A stretch of DNA of 64,000 nucleotides, taken from NCBI GenBank assembly GCA_009773395.1, contig WRPI01000004.1:124001-188000 (forward strand), given 5' to 3'. This DNA comes from Hyphomonadaceae bacterium. Its GTDB lineage: Bacteria; Pseudomonadota; Alphaproteobacteria; Caulobacterales; Aquidulcibacteraceae. Each line of letters starts with the position of its first letter. The first letter of the stretch is position 1. The notes below the pieces were generated by a model. It saw nothing but the letters and a program-made list of their open reading frames with translations. It did no database searches and was not told where the DNA came from. This document shows, in pieces, positions 16,493 to 24,809 of this stretch. A program made the translations under genes and the position numbers.

Positions 16493-17965
16493 GTGAGCAC
16501 AAATACAAATATTATCGATCGCAAAGCGAATTTTGGATTGCTTATGGGCGGCGTGGCAATTTTGGCCAGTCTTGGCATGGTTGATTTGGCGTATGCGCAA
16601 GACGCCGCCCAAGCAATTGTCCCTAAAATCGAACCTAGCGTCAATAAAGGCGACACTTCATGGATGTTGGTTTCGACTATCATGGTATTATTGATGATTT
16701 TACCAGGTTTGGCATTGTTTTATGGCGGCTTGGTGCGTGCTAAAAATATGCTTTCGATGTTAATGCAGGTTTCGGCAGTAACAGCAATCGGTATGATTGC
16801 CTATATTTTCTGGGGCTATACATTGTCATTTACTGACGGTGGCGGCGCTAATATGTTTATTGGCGGAACCTCAAAACTATTCTTAAAAGGCGTTGATGTT
16901 ACCAAAATGGTGGAAACTTTTTCACCAAATGTGATGTTACCTGAATATGTTTGGATAGCTTTCCAAATGACTTTTGCCTGTATAACCGCGGCTTTGGTGT
17001 TGGGCGGTTTGGCCGAACGCATAAAATTCGCCGCAGTTTGCGCATTTGCAGTTTTGTGGCCGCTATTGTCGTATTACCCAATGGCGCACATGGTTTGGTG
17101 GTGGGCTGGGGCAACTTCTGCCATTGGCCAATCCGCAGATGATTTAGTCAAAGGCGCGGGCATGATTTGGGGTTGGGGCGCTTTGGATTTTGCAGGTGGA
17201 ACTGTGGTTCACATCAATGCAGGTATCGCGGCTTTGGTTGGCTGTATTATTTTGGGCAAGCGCGAATCCTATCGCAATGAGCCAATTGCACCACATTCTT
17301 TGACGCTTACTTTTGTCGGCGCTGGGCTATTATGGGTTGGTTGGTTTGGTTTTAATGCTGGCTCAAACCTTGAAGCCAATGGCTATGCAGCTTTGGCGAT
17401 GATGAATACTTTGGTTGCAACTGCCGCTGCGGGTATGTCATGGGCGGTTACAGAATGGGTGATTTCCAAACGACCTTCAATGCTTGGTTTCGCTTCAGGT
17501 GTTGTCGCGGGCTTGGTGGCAATAACCCCGGCTGCAGGTTTCGCAGGGCCAGTTGGCGCTGTGGTGCTCGGCCTTATTGTTTCGCCAATTTGCATAATTT
17601 TCTGTGCCAAAGTCAAATCAGCACTAAAATATGATGATAGTTTAGATGCATTTGGCATTCATGGTGTCGGCGGCATGATTGGCGCGATTGCTACTGGTAT
17701 TTTGGTTAGCCCAGCTTTAGGCGGCACTGGCATGGTGGATTTCTCGAAATGCGATCCATCGGCTTGCGGCGCGTATGATTATGATATGCTTGCCCAAGTC
17801 ATTATCCAATTGAAAGCAGTTGGCGTAGCCGTTGTTTGGTCAGCGATTGCTTCAATCATAACTTTCAGCGCTATTAAATATACAATTGGGCTTAAAGTTG
17901 ACCAAGACACTGAAGAAGAAGGCCTCGATATTGCCGAGCATGGCGAACGAGCTTATCATCTTTAA
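16493..17965 (+). CDS. amtB: Ammonium transporter AmtB
   Basis: 490-aa trimeric ammonium channel of the Amt/Rh family. GTG start with GGAGT upstream. An N-terminal signal-like segment ends at AYAQDA, then eleven spans. Landmarks: PGLALFYGGLVRAKNMLS, the AGATSAIGQ stretch before GMIWGWGALDFAGGTVVHINAG (first pore His), GAGLLWVGWFGFNAGS and DAFGIHGVGGMIG (second pore His). A C-terminal DQDTEEEGLDIAEHGERAYHL tail is the usual PII-interacting end. No glnK/glnB precedes it, unlike the typical arrangement. I found no clear sigma54 promoter upstream. Confidence 0.95.
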   Translation: MSTNTNIIDRKANFGLLMGGVAILASLGMVDLAYAQDAAQAIVPKIEPSVNKGDTSWMLVSTIMVLLMILPGLALFYGGLVRAKNMLSMLMQVSAVTAIGMIAYIFWGYTLSFTDGGGANMFIGGTSKLFLKGVDVTKMVETFSPNVMLPEYVWIAFQMTFACITAALVLGGLAERIKFAAVCAFAVLWPLLSYYPMAHMVWWWAGATSAIGQSADDLVKGAGMIWGWGALDFAGGTVVHINAGIAALVGCIILGKRESYRNEPIAPHSLTLTFVGAGLLWVGWFGFNAGSNLEANGYAALAMMNTLVATAAAGMSWAVTEWVISKRPSMLGFASGVVAGLVAITPAAGFAGPVGAVVLGLIVSPICIIFCAKVKSALKYDDSLDAFGIHGVGGMIGAIATGILVSPALGGTGMVDFSKCDPSACGAYDYDMLAQVIIQLKAVGVAVVWSAIASIITFSAIKYTIGLKVDQDTEEEGLDIAEHGERAYHL

Positions 17966-17983
17966 TAAGATTTCAGTCACAAG

Positions 17984-18010
17984 AAAAAAGCCCCGAAAGG
18001 GGCTTTTTTT
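17984..18010 (+). terminator. Bidirectional intrinsic terminator after amtB
   Basis: GCCCC-GAAA-GGGGC stem-loop flanked by a run of A on the left and seven T on the right. It serves amtB and, reading the other way, the convergent TadE-like gene whose stop overlaps it. Confidence 0.9.
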
Positions 18011-18638
18011 AACATCCAGCGACTACTACACCGTCAAAGCAGACTTTATCAGATTTCCTTGGGCGCAAGAAAAACCGTTCCTGCATGCTAATTCCTGACG
18101 GGAAAAACGAAGTGCCGAGTGAGGTGTAAGATAAGCGGACATCACCCAAGATTATCGCCCCGTCTGTGGGAATCATCGCCGTCGCTAGGTTAATAGGGTT
18201 TCCGGATCCATCGACACCGGCAACCGTGACCGCAGTTCCAACTGGATACGCAGCCGCAGTCGAGCATGAGCCGCCTGAATTTACTACGCGTGACCATTCA
18301 ATTTTTGGCGTGCCGCCAACCAAGGCAACGCTGGCAACTACTATCTCTGCATTAACACCGTTATAAGGCGCAAATACTTCGCGCGTAACCGAAACTGCGG
18401 CGGTAAGTGTGGCGCAATCCAATGTGCTGCCTTGGGCGACTAAATCGGCGATTGTTGATGCCGCTAAAGTAACTTTACGATCAACACTAACCGCTTGGCT
18501 GGCTTCGGTTGAACCAAAAAGCATGGCAATCATAACTGGCGCTACGAATGCAAATTCCACAGCAGAAGCACCGCGTTGTTTGCGGACTTTGAGGTTTTGC
18601 AAAGTTGATTTGCTAAATAATTTAGAGAGTAGTTTCAT
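18009..18638 (-). CDS. TadE/TadG-like pilus protein (second of pair)
   Basis: 209-aa minor-pilin-like protein of the Tad system. After a basic N-terminus it has the TadE motif RGASAVEFAFVAPVMIAMLFG, i.e. a pseudopilin-like helix with the conserved Glu, and a periplasmic C-terminal domain with a Cys pair near the end. ATG 18638 (MKLLSKLF) has GGATG upstream; slightly longer starts overlap the preceding gene. Third gene of a minus-strand group with another TadE-like protein and a secretin N-domain protein. The final codons lie in the amtB terminator. Confidence 0.82.
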   Translation of the reverse strand: MKLLSKLFSKSTLQNLKVRKQRGASAVEFAFVAPVMIAMLFGSTEASQAVSVDRKVTLAASTIADLVAQGSTLDCATLTAAVSVTREVFAPYNGVNAEIVVASVALVGGTPKIEWSRVVNSGGSCSTAAAYPVGTAVTVAGVDGSGNPINLATAMIPTDGAIILGDVRLSYTSLGTSFFPSGISMQERFFLRPRKSDKVCFDGVVVAGC

Positions 18639-18651
18639 AAGACATCCAACT

Positions 18652-19209
18652 CTATTCATACGGCTCATTACGAAATGCCGAAGTTGCTACCAACATGCGA
18701 TTATATGAACCATAAGCCCCGCCGCTATAATTTGACAAAGCATTTGAAAGTCCTGGCGTAAGCAAGGGCCAAACATAAAAAGAGCGAACAATTACCATTT
18801 GGCCCGAAGTTGAAGCTTGATATGGCTCATCAGCGGCTGAGCCCGGCACCAAACTGCCGTCTGTCCAAGGTTGCGCTAATGGACCCGTCGGCACGGCGCT
18901 AAATGCCTCGACCAACACAAATAAGCGATTGGTGCAATCGGCAAGACCATATAATCGATTGCAGACATTAGCTTTGAATTGGGTTTGCGAAATTGGGGCG
19001 GCTGTACTTTGCGCTTGGCCCGTGCGAATTTTGCGCGATTCTTCGGCCACTGCCGCTTCCAAAGTTGTTTGGGTGAAGAAAACCAACATTGTTTCGATCA
19101 ATGCGAAAATCATAAAGACAAATGGCGTGGCAATAAGGGCAAATTCAACCGCGGTTGAGCCACGATTTTTGCGTCTCGCCATATTTCTTCTTCTCGAAAA
19201 CAATGCCAT
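18652..19209 (-). CDS. TadE-like pilus protein (first of pair)
   Basis: 185-aa membrane-anchored minor pilin. The motif RGSTAVEFALIATPFVFMIFALIE is the TadE signature (pseudopilin-type cleavage region with Glu). The remainder is periplasmic, with TTLEAAVAEESRKIRTGQ typical of the family. Two starts are possible, ATG 19209 and ATG 19182; the first is given, the second has a GAAGAAG box and would yield a shorter basic leader. Lies 13 nt before the next TadE-like gene, so they are cotranscribed. Confidence 0.85.
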   Translation of the reverse strand: MALFSRRRNMARRKNRGSTAVEFALIATPFVFMIFALIETMLVFFTQTTLEAAVAEESRKIRTGQAQSTAAPISQTQFKANVCNRLYGLADCTNRLFVLVEAFSAVPTGPLAQPWTDGSLVPGSAADEPYQASTSGQMVIVRSFYVWPLLTPGLSNALSNYSGGAYGSYNRMLVATSAFRNEPYE

Positions 19210-19315
19210 TGGATAAACCCCGTGTGAAGGCCATATCACAATCTTGTTTCCACTAGCTTAACGAGGAAATAGAAATTTTATTTATTTAATGAGGTCTGAC
19301 CCTAATTTCAGCGAA

Positions 19316-19762
19316 CTATTGTCGGCCACCGCTACCATTCGTATGGGTTGCTCGTGAACGAATGCGGCCGGCAGTATCATTAAGTGGCCCCGCAGTTGAA
19401 TCTGGTGTTACGATATCAACGCAACGTGAGTTGCATAGGCTGTTTTGGATTTCTCGGCCGTGCATTGTTGTGACAACGCCGGCTTGCGACCCTAGGCTCA
19501 CGCTAATTTCACCTGAATAAAGGGTTTGCCCATTTTCGCCTACTACCAGAAAATGAGTGCGACCTACTGATTTTCCAACAACTAGCAAAATTTGCGGGCT
19601 ATGCACTATAACATCTGCAACTGAGGCATTGCCAATAACTACGCCAGATGCCGGCCTTGTGAGCCGAACAACTTTTGATTGATCCAATTCAAGCTGCATC
19701 GAATGCGCCAAGGCTGGGCCTGCAACAAGCACCATAAGAACTGCCACAATAAAATTACGCAT
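19316..19762 (-). CDS. Pilus assembly protein with secretin N-terminal domain
   Basis: 148-aa exported protein. After a cleavable signal peptide (ALAHS at about residues 18-22) it matches the N-terminal domain of Tad/Flp secretins (CpaC/RcpA): QSKVVRLTRPASGVVIGNASVADVIVHSPQILLVVGKSVGRTHF. It lacks any secretin barrel, so it is a free-standing N0-like domain. Its place upstream of the two TadE-like genes suggests a periplasmic accessory of the Tad machine. The C-terminal 30 residues are low-complexity and Ser/Thr/Gly-rich. Confidence 0.8.
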   Translation of the reverse strand: MRNFIVAVLMVLVAGPALAHSMQLELDQSKVVRLTRPASGVVIGNASVADVIVHSPQILLVVGKSVGRTHFLVVGENGQTLYSGEISVSLGSQAGVVTTMHGREIQNSLCNSRCVDIVTPDSTAGPLNDTAGRIRSRATHTNGSGGRQ

Positions 19763-20080
19763 TTTGCACCTATCATGATTAAATCAACAGGATTCTTTTG
19801 GCATCGTTCGGTGAATGAGGAGTTAATTTTCTATGGTTTGCAACCTAAACCAAGCCTTGCAGGTGGTGGAAAAGCCTTTAATTTCGAGGTCACTGCAGAA
19901 ATTATCACTAAAACATAATCGAAAAATCAAATTAAATCAATGCTATAAAACAATTGTCACATTTAATTATTTGTTGACCATAAGGATTCACAATATTTTA
20001 GTCGTGCTGCACTATTATTGTTTTTGGATAAGCGGAAAAGTGATGAATACCGCATCCTTGTATGCAATTAGGAGTTCAAA
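19763..20080. promoter_or_regulatory. Divergent regulatory region between the TadE arm and the flp pilins
   Basis: 318 nt, strongly AT-rich. A TTGACC at 19974-19979 is followed at promoter distance by AT-rich -10 candidates toward the pilin genes. No gene supported. The last 10 nt before the first pilin (GGAGTTCAAA) recur before the second pilin copy, so the ribosome-binding site was duplicated with the gene. Confidence 0.4.
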
Positions 20081-20233
20081 ATGAAAAATTTAATTAAACG
20101 TTTTAATAAAAATGAAGCTGGTGCAACTGCAATTGAGTATGGCTTGATCGCTGCACTTATTGCTGTAGTTCTAATTACCTCACTTTCGCAACTGCTGTTG
20201 GTACTCGCTAGTTTTAGGCGAAGTCCTAAATAA
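20081..20233 (+). pseudogene. Flp pilin copy 1, frameshifted by internal deletion
   Basis: The first 35 codons encode an intact Flp prepilin start (basic leader, cleavage at G/ATAIEYG with Glu+5, then GLIAALIAVVLITSL). Directly after CACTT (20181-20185) about 40 nt are missing compared with the intact copy 3; the sequence resumes at the last codons (ACTGCTGTTGGTACTCGCTAG) in the wrong frame. The open frame then runs into unrelated residues to TAA 20231. A terminator follows at 20241. It may still make a membrane peptide that can be cleaved, but it lacks the pilin C-terminus. Confidence 0.8.
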
Positions 20234-20240
20234 TCAACAA

Positions 20241-20275
20241 AGCCGAGTTTGCCTAAGCAACTCGGCTTTTTTTTT
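20241..20275 (+). terminator. Intrinsic terminator after flp copy 1
   Basis: AGCCGAGTT and AACTCGGCT form a 9-bp stem around a 9-nt loop and are followed by nine T. It separates copy 1 from copies 2 and 3, so the first copy has its own transcript. Confidence 0.9.
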
Positions 20276-20399
20276 GGTAAAACGCTAAATAACAAAATAA
20301 ATTGGCTCGATTCACCTGATATTAGTAAATTGAAGTTAAATTGGCGAGGATTGTTAGGAAAAATCTTTCAACAATTTTATAAATGGCTGGGAGTTCAAA

Positions 20400-20575
20400 A
20401 TGAAGAATTTAATTAAACGTTTTAATAAAAATGAAGCTGGTGCAACTGCAATTGAGTATGGCTTGATCGCTGCACTTATTGCTGTAGTTCTAATTACCTC
20501 ACTTCACTTGGTACTTTGGGCAACAACATGTCTTCACGCTTTACCACAATTGGTACTGCTATCGGCACACGTTAA
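20400..20575 (+). pseudogene. Flp pilin copy 2, frameshifted by a 5-nt tandem duplication
   Basis: The first 105 nt are identical to copy 1 except for one base, including the ribosome-binding region. CACTT is present twice in tandem (20500-20509). Removing one unit restores a complete pilin ending GTLGNNMSSRFTTIGTAIGTR with TAA at 20573-20575. As it stands, the frame continues to 20582 with unrelated residues. All the pilin's C-terminal codons are intact, so the defect is recent or reversible by slipped-strand mispairing. Confidence 0.8.
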
Positions 20576-20610
20576 TATTTAATCTAAAAATAAAGATAGG
20601 CAAGAAGACA

Positions 20611-20781
20611 ATGAAAAAATTGTTGAAATCACTTAATAAAAATGAGCGTGGCGCAACCGCAATTGAATATGGCCTAATTGCCGCTCTTATTGCAGTTGTC
20701 CTTATTACCTCGCTTGGTACATTAGGTAACAATATGAAAACTCGTTTTACAACTATTGGTACTGCCGTCGGCACTCGCTAA
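20611..20781 (+). CDS. flp: Flp-type pilin, intact copy 3
   Basis: 56-aa Flp/PilA prepilin, the major subunit of the Tad pilus. Leader MKKLLKSLNKNERG, then cleavage before ATAIEYG with the conserved Glu and Tyr, a hydrophobic helix to about residue 35 and a short C-terminal tail GTLGNNMKTRFTTIGTAVGTR. It differs from copies 1 and 2 at many silent sites, so it is the older, stable gene. Exported after processing by the CpaA peptidase encoded downstream. Followed by a strong terminator. Confidence 0.9.
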   Translation: MKKLLKSLNKNERGATAIEYGLIAALIAVVLITSLGTLGNNMKTRFTTIGTAVGTR

Positions 20782-20804
20782 TAATCGTAAGCTTAAAAAA
20801 ACAA

Positions 20805-20832
20805 GGGCCGGGGCTTTGCTCCGGCCTTTTTT
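20805..20832 (+). terminator. Intrinsic terminator after flp copy 3
   Basis: GGCCGG and CCGGCC pair around an inner GC-TTT-GC, followed by six T. Ends the pilin transcript before the DUF599 gene. Confidence 0.9.
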
Positions 20833-20878
20833 GTTGTAGTGCTTCCACATTTCTCGCTCATGATATAAAGAATAAAAT

Positions 20879-21571
20879 ATGACGATATCAGATTTAATTG
20901 CGCTATCAATTTTTGCCTTGTGCTGGCTCGGTTATGAGCCATTGCTTAAATTATTATCAAAAAAATCTGGCTTTATTGCCAAAGACCTAAGTGTTGTGCG
21001 GGCAGTTTGGATGCGCCGTCTGTGCACACGCGAAGCAAGGTTGTTTGATGCCAATTTATTAGGCCATTCGATTAATTCTGCTTCTTTTTTTGCTTCTGCC
21101 AGTTTGATTTTGATTGCGGCTGTAGCTGGTATGTTATTTCAAGGCGAAGTTCCAACTAAAGTCATTACTGGCCTAAGTGAACCATTGTCAAAATCACATT
21201 TGCTGGATCTAAAGCTCGTGCTCATCTTGGTTTGTTTGGGCCGTGGGTTTTTGAACTTCATTTGGGCGCTGCGGCAAATGAATTATTGCGCCGCCGCTTT
21301 TGGTGCATTGCCCGAAAAAATTGACAATCAAAGAGCAAAAGAATTTTCCGAGGCACTATTTTGTATTATTGAGCCAGCGATGTCGAACTTTTCGCAGGGC
21401 GTTAGGGGCTATTATTTTGCGCTCGCCGCAGCTTCCTGGGTGTTTGGCCCAATTGCACTTTGGATTGCAAGCTTAGGCGCCATGCTATTGTTGGCTTGGC
21501 GTCAATCTATGTCAGGCGCCTCAAACGGCCTTCACAAATTGCGCGATTTATTGGAAATAAGCGATAATTAG
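20879..21571 (+). CDS. DUF599 family membrane protein
   Basis: 230-aa inner-membrane protein with about four spans. Family marks are the N-terminal ALCWLGYEPLL, then WMRRLCTREARLFDANLLGHSINSASFFASASLI and a C-terminal RGYYFALAAASWVFGP. DUF599 proteins have no known role. Its position between the pilin genes and cpaA is unusual; it has its own upstream gap after a terminator, so it may not belong functionally to the pilus system. Confidence 0.75.
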   Translation: MTISDLIALSIFALCWLGYEPLLKLLSKKSGFIAKDLSVVRAVWMRRLCTREARLFDANLLGHSINSASFFASASLILIAAVAGMLFQGEVPTKVITGLSEPLSKSHLLDLKLVLILVCLGRGFLNFIWALRQMNYCAAAFGALPEKIDNQRAKEFSEALFCIIEPAMSNFSQGVRGYYFALAAASWVFGPIALWIASLGAMLLLAWRQSMSGASNGLHKLRDLLEISDN

Positions 21572-21638
21572 ACGTGCCCAAATTGGTCAAATGTTAAGAA
21601 TTTCGACTTAATTTCCATTTCGGATTAGGGGTATTGAA

Positions 21639-22166
21639 ATGTCGCAATTGCATTTGTTTATAGTTTTGGCTGCAATTGCCACTTATTCTGGCTTTTTGAT
21701 TATTGCCGCAATTGGCGATGCAAAAAGCTTCACCATCACAAATCGTTTGAACATTGCATTTGCGATCAGTTTTTTGGTTTTTGCATTGCCACTTGGATTG
21801 GCAGTCAAGGACATTGGCATCCATATTTTAGTGGCCGCTATCGCCTTTGGTATCGGGTTCTTATTGTTCGCGGCGGGTCTATTTGGTGGTGGCGATGCCA
21901 AACTTATGGCAGCGACCGCAATTTGGCTGGGGCCAGCGCCAATGTTATCTTACGGCGTGAACACGGCTTTGGCCGGCGGGCTTTTGGCGATTGTGCTGAT
22001 TGCGGCACGGTTTCTTGCCGCAAAGATCGGACTTCCAAAAAAACCAAAATGGTTAAGAAGATTGATGCGAAAAACCAATCACGTGCCATACGGAATTGCA
22101 CTTTGCGTTGGCGGATTGTTCGCTTTACCCCGTGCCACTTGGTTTGAACTTATTAAGTTGTTTTAA
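21639..22166 (+). CDS. cpaA: Prepilin peptidase CpaA (TadV)
   Basis: 175-aa membrane aspartic peptidase of family A24 that processes the Flp prepilin and TadE-like proteins. Catalytic aspartates: the first in AAIGDAKSFTITN near residue 28, the second in the GGGDAK motif near residue 86. Six hydrophobic segments; lacks the methyltransferase domain of PilD, as expected of CpaA/TadV. The C-terminal HVPYGIALCVGGLF is a further family mark. First gene of the plus-strand assembly block. Confidence 0.93.
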   Translation: MSQLHLFIVLAAIATYSGFLIIAAIGDAKSFTITNRLNIAFAISFLVFALPLGLAVKDIGIHILVAAIAFGIGFLLFAAGLFGGGDAKLMAATAIWLGPAPMLSYGVNTALAGGLLAIVLIAARFLAAKIGLPKKPKWLRRLMRKTNHVPYGIALCVGGLFALPRATWFELIKLF

Positions 22167-22282
22167 TGATAAATTAAATTGCATAGTTAACTTTGTTAAC
22201 CTGTTCTTAGAAAATCTGGCCGAAAGTTTAGTTTGAGAAACTAAATGATTCTCTATCCCGTTGTCAGGGGGAGGCAGAACGC

Positions 22283-23155
22283 GTGAACGTAAGACAATTA
22301 GCAATTATTGGTGCCGCACTAATTATCGCGGCTGGCGCTTTTTTTTGGATGCGCAGCCAAAACGCCAATAATGCGGCACAAGTTGCGCCAGTCGTTGCAG
22401 CCCCAAAAGCGGAAATGGCTTTGGCCAAAGTCCTTGTTGCGCGCCGTGAAATGAACATTGGCGATAGGGTGTTAGCCGATTCGGTCGGCTGGGCGGATTG
22501 GCCATTGTCAGGGGTTTCAGCGGCATTTATTACCCAGCAAAATGCACCCAAAGCGGTCGAGGATTATGAAAATGCAGTTGTTCGCCTGCCATTGGTGATT
22601 GGTGAACCGATTACAACGTCAAAAGTTGTGCGTGCAAATGCACCAGTAAGCGCAATGGTTGCATTGGTTACGCCAGGGATGCGCGCAACGGCAGTTTCAA
22701 TTACTGCCGAAGCTGGTGTTGCAGGATTTATTTTGCCAGACAATCGCGTGGACGTAATTTTAACCAGAGCAATTACCGCACAATCAAACGGCCAAAATTT
22801 CACGCGAACGGTTTCATCGACAATTTTCGAAAATGTTAGAGTATTGGCGATAGATCAAAATATGGCGACCACGAAAGACCAAAGGTCAATTACAGGCACA
22901 ACTGCGACTTTGGAATTGTCGGTGGGCGACGCGGAAAAACTAAGAACTGCAGATAGTTTGGGCGATATTTCACTTGCACTTCGTGGCTATAGTGATGCGA
23001 CTGGAACCACGGTTTCACGCACCGATGCTTTAGCACTTTTGCAACCGATACTGCCAAATGGGGCTGTAGTAAAAGGGCAAGGCGGACCAAATGGCGCGCC
23101 AGGCGGGCCTAATGACGCCGCTAAAACCGTTAAAATATATAGAGGCGGCCAATGA
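22283..23155 (+). CDS. cpaB: Flp pilus assembly protein CpaB (RcpC)
   Basis: 290-aa periplasmic protein with one N-terminal membrane span and tandem SAF-like domains (ALAKVLVARREMNIGDRVLADSVGWADWP), which are thought to act with the secretin. GTG start with GGGGGAGG upstream. The C-terminal part is Gly/Pro/Asn-rich (about 262-285). The stop overlaps the cpaC start (ATGA), so translation is coupled. Confidence 0.92.
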   Translation: MNVRQLAIIGAALIIAAGAFFWMRSQNANNAAQVAPVVAAPKAEMALAKVLVARREMNIGDRVLADSVGWADWPLSGVSAAFITQQNAPKAVEDYENAVVRLPLVIGEPITTSKVVRANAPVSAMVALVTPGMRATAVSITAEAGVAGFILPDNRVDVILTRAITAQSNGQNFTRTVSSTIFENVRVLAIDQNMATTKDQRSITGTTATLELSVGDAEKLRTADSLGDISLALRGYSDATGTTVSRTDALALLQPILPNGAVVKGQGGPNGAPGGPNDAAKTVKIYRGGQ

Positions 23156-24801
23156 GCAATAAGTCTAAACCTTCAATAATTGCTATTGCCTTCGTTATGG
23201 CTATTGGGGCCTTGCCGGTTTCATTGCGGGCGCAATCGGCAGTTCCTTCAGCAGCGAGCCATCCTATTGCGAGCCAGCGCTTAATTTTGCCTAAAGGTAA
23301 ATCAGCAATTATAGATTTACCAGTCGAAGCGCGTGATGTCGTTGTTGCAGATCCCAGAATCGCAGATGCAGTGATGCGAACGGCAAGGCGCGGATTTATC
23401 ATCGGCTCTGAATTAGGCGAGACCAATGTCTATTTTATTGACGCCGCAGGTCGCCAAATTCTTTCACTCGAAGTTAGAGTTGCAAGGGACACTTCAGAAC
23501 TCGATGCGCTTGTAAGCCGACTGGTTCCAGAAGCACGGGTCACTTTCGATGCAGTTGGTGACTCGATAATCCTCAACGGCGAAGTGCCTAATGCTGGGGT
23601 ATCGGACCGAGTTTTGCAAGTCGCACGGCAATATGCGGGCGGCCCCGACAAAGTCTTAAACATGATGACCATTCGCTCTGGCGATCAAGTGATGTTGCAA
23701 GTTCGAGTTATCGAAATGCAGCGAACGGTCATAAAGCAACTTGGTGTCAATATGAACGGCAATAATTTGCTCAACCAATTGCTCCCAGAAGATTGGGGTC
23801 TTAATGTTGCCACTGCTAACGGGTTTTCCGTCAATGGAAGCTTTTTGGGCGGGACAACCGTTGACGCCAATTGGGCCAAAAATTTCATAAGGCCGTCGGG
23901 TTATACGTTTGGCTCTGGGCAAGCGGCGCTTTTGAATCCGTCATTATTTACGGGAGCCGCCGGTTATAATTATGTAGCGCCAGTTACTACATGTGTGGCC
24001 TCAACCATTGCTGGCAACCCTGATACCTGTAACACAACACCTGGCTCCACCACTTATGGTCCGGGTACAATTACGGCATCAGAAGGCGCTGGCTCGACAA
24101 TTCAAGCGCTGGAGCGAGTTGGCTTGGCGCGCACTTTGGCCGAACCGCAGCTAACGGCTCTGTCGGGCGAATCTGCGCGGTTTCTTGCCGGCGGCGAGTT
24201 TCCAGTGCCAGTTTCGCAAGAAGGTAATAAAATTTCGGTTGAATTCAAACCATTTGGTGTCGGCCTCGGTTTCACACCTGTAGTATTGTCACCAAATCGG
24301 ATTTCATTGAAAATTTCAGCCGAAGTATCCGAAATTTCGACTGCTGCGTCATTTCGCCAACCAGACACTATTTTGCGTGATGCAAATGGCGTTGTCACCG
24401 ATACAATTCGTGGGCTTTCTATCCCCGGAGTTTCGGTGCGCCGCGCGGAAAGCACGTTGGAACTTGCGTCAGGCCGTTCGATTGTTATGGCAGGCCTAAT
24501 TCAAGAGCAAACTCGTCAATCAGTTGAGGGATTGCCAGGACTAAAAGACTTGCCGATTTTGGGGAATTTGTTCCGATCGCGTGACTTTCAAAATAGCGAA
24601 ACAGAGCTCGTAATCATTATCACGCCTTATCTTGTGCAATCAACCACGATGGCGCAATTACAGACACCTGCTGATGGCTATAATCCAGCGTCTGACCCAA
24701 GCGCAATTATGCTCGGTCGTTTGAACCGCATTGTCAGGCCTTCGTCAACTTCCGCCCCCGAAGGCAGATATCAAGCGCCCATTGGCCATGCAATAAGATA
24801 G
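23152..24801 (+). CDS. cpaC: Outer-membrane secretin CpaC (RcpA)
   Basis: 549-aa secretin that forms the outer-membrane pore of the Tad system. Signal peptide, then a BON/N0-like domain (IDLPVEARDVVVADPRIADAVMRTARRGFIIG), an N1-type domain (about 120-190, with VMLQVRVIEMQR), and the secretin barrel (about 310-510) with GGEFPVP, VEFKPFGVGLGFTPVV and the closing LPGLKDLPILGNLFRSRDFQNSETELVIIITPYLV. The N-terminal domain resembles the separate 148-aa protein encoded at 19316-19762. Confidence 0.95.
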   Translation: MSNKSKPSIIAIAFVMAIGALPVSLRAQSAVPSAASHPIASQRLILPKGKSAIIDLPVEARDVVVADPRIADAVMRTARRGFIIGSELGETNVYFIDAAGRQILSLEVRVARDTSELDALVSRLVPEARVTFDAVGDSIILNGEVPNAGVSDRVLQVARQYAGGPDKVLNMMTIRSGDQVMLQVRVIEMQRTVIKQLGVNMNGNNLLNQLLPEDWGLNVATANGFSVNGSFLGGTTVDANWAKNFIRPSGYTFGSGQAALLNPSLFTGAAGYNYVAPVTTCVASTIAGNPDTCNTTPGSTTYGPGTITASEGAGSTIQALERVGLARTLAEPQLTALSGESARFLAGGEFPVPVSQEGNKISVEFKPFGVGLGFTPVVLSPNRISLKISAEVSEISTAASFRQPDTILRDANGVVTDTIRGLSIPGVSVRRAESTLELASGRSIVMAGLIQEQTRQSVEGLPGLKDLPILGNLFRSRDFQNSETELVIIITPYLVQSTTMAQLQTPADGYNPASDPSAIMLGRLNRIVRPSSTSAPEGRYQAPIGHAIR

Positions 24802-24809
24802 GTAGAATC

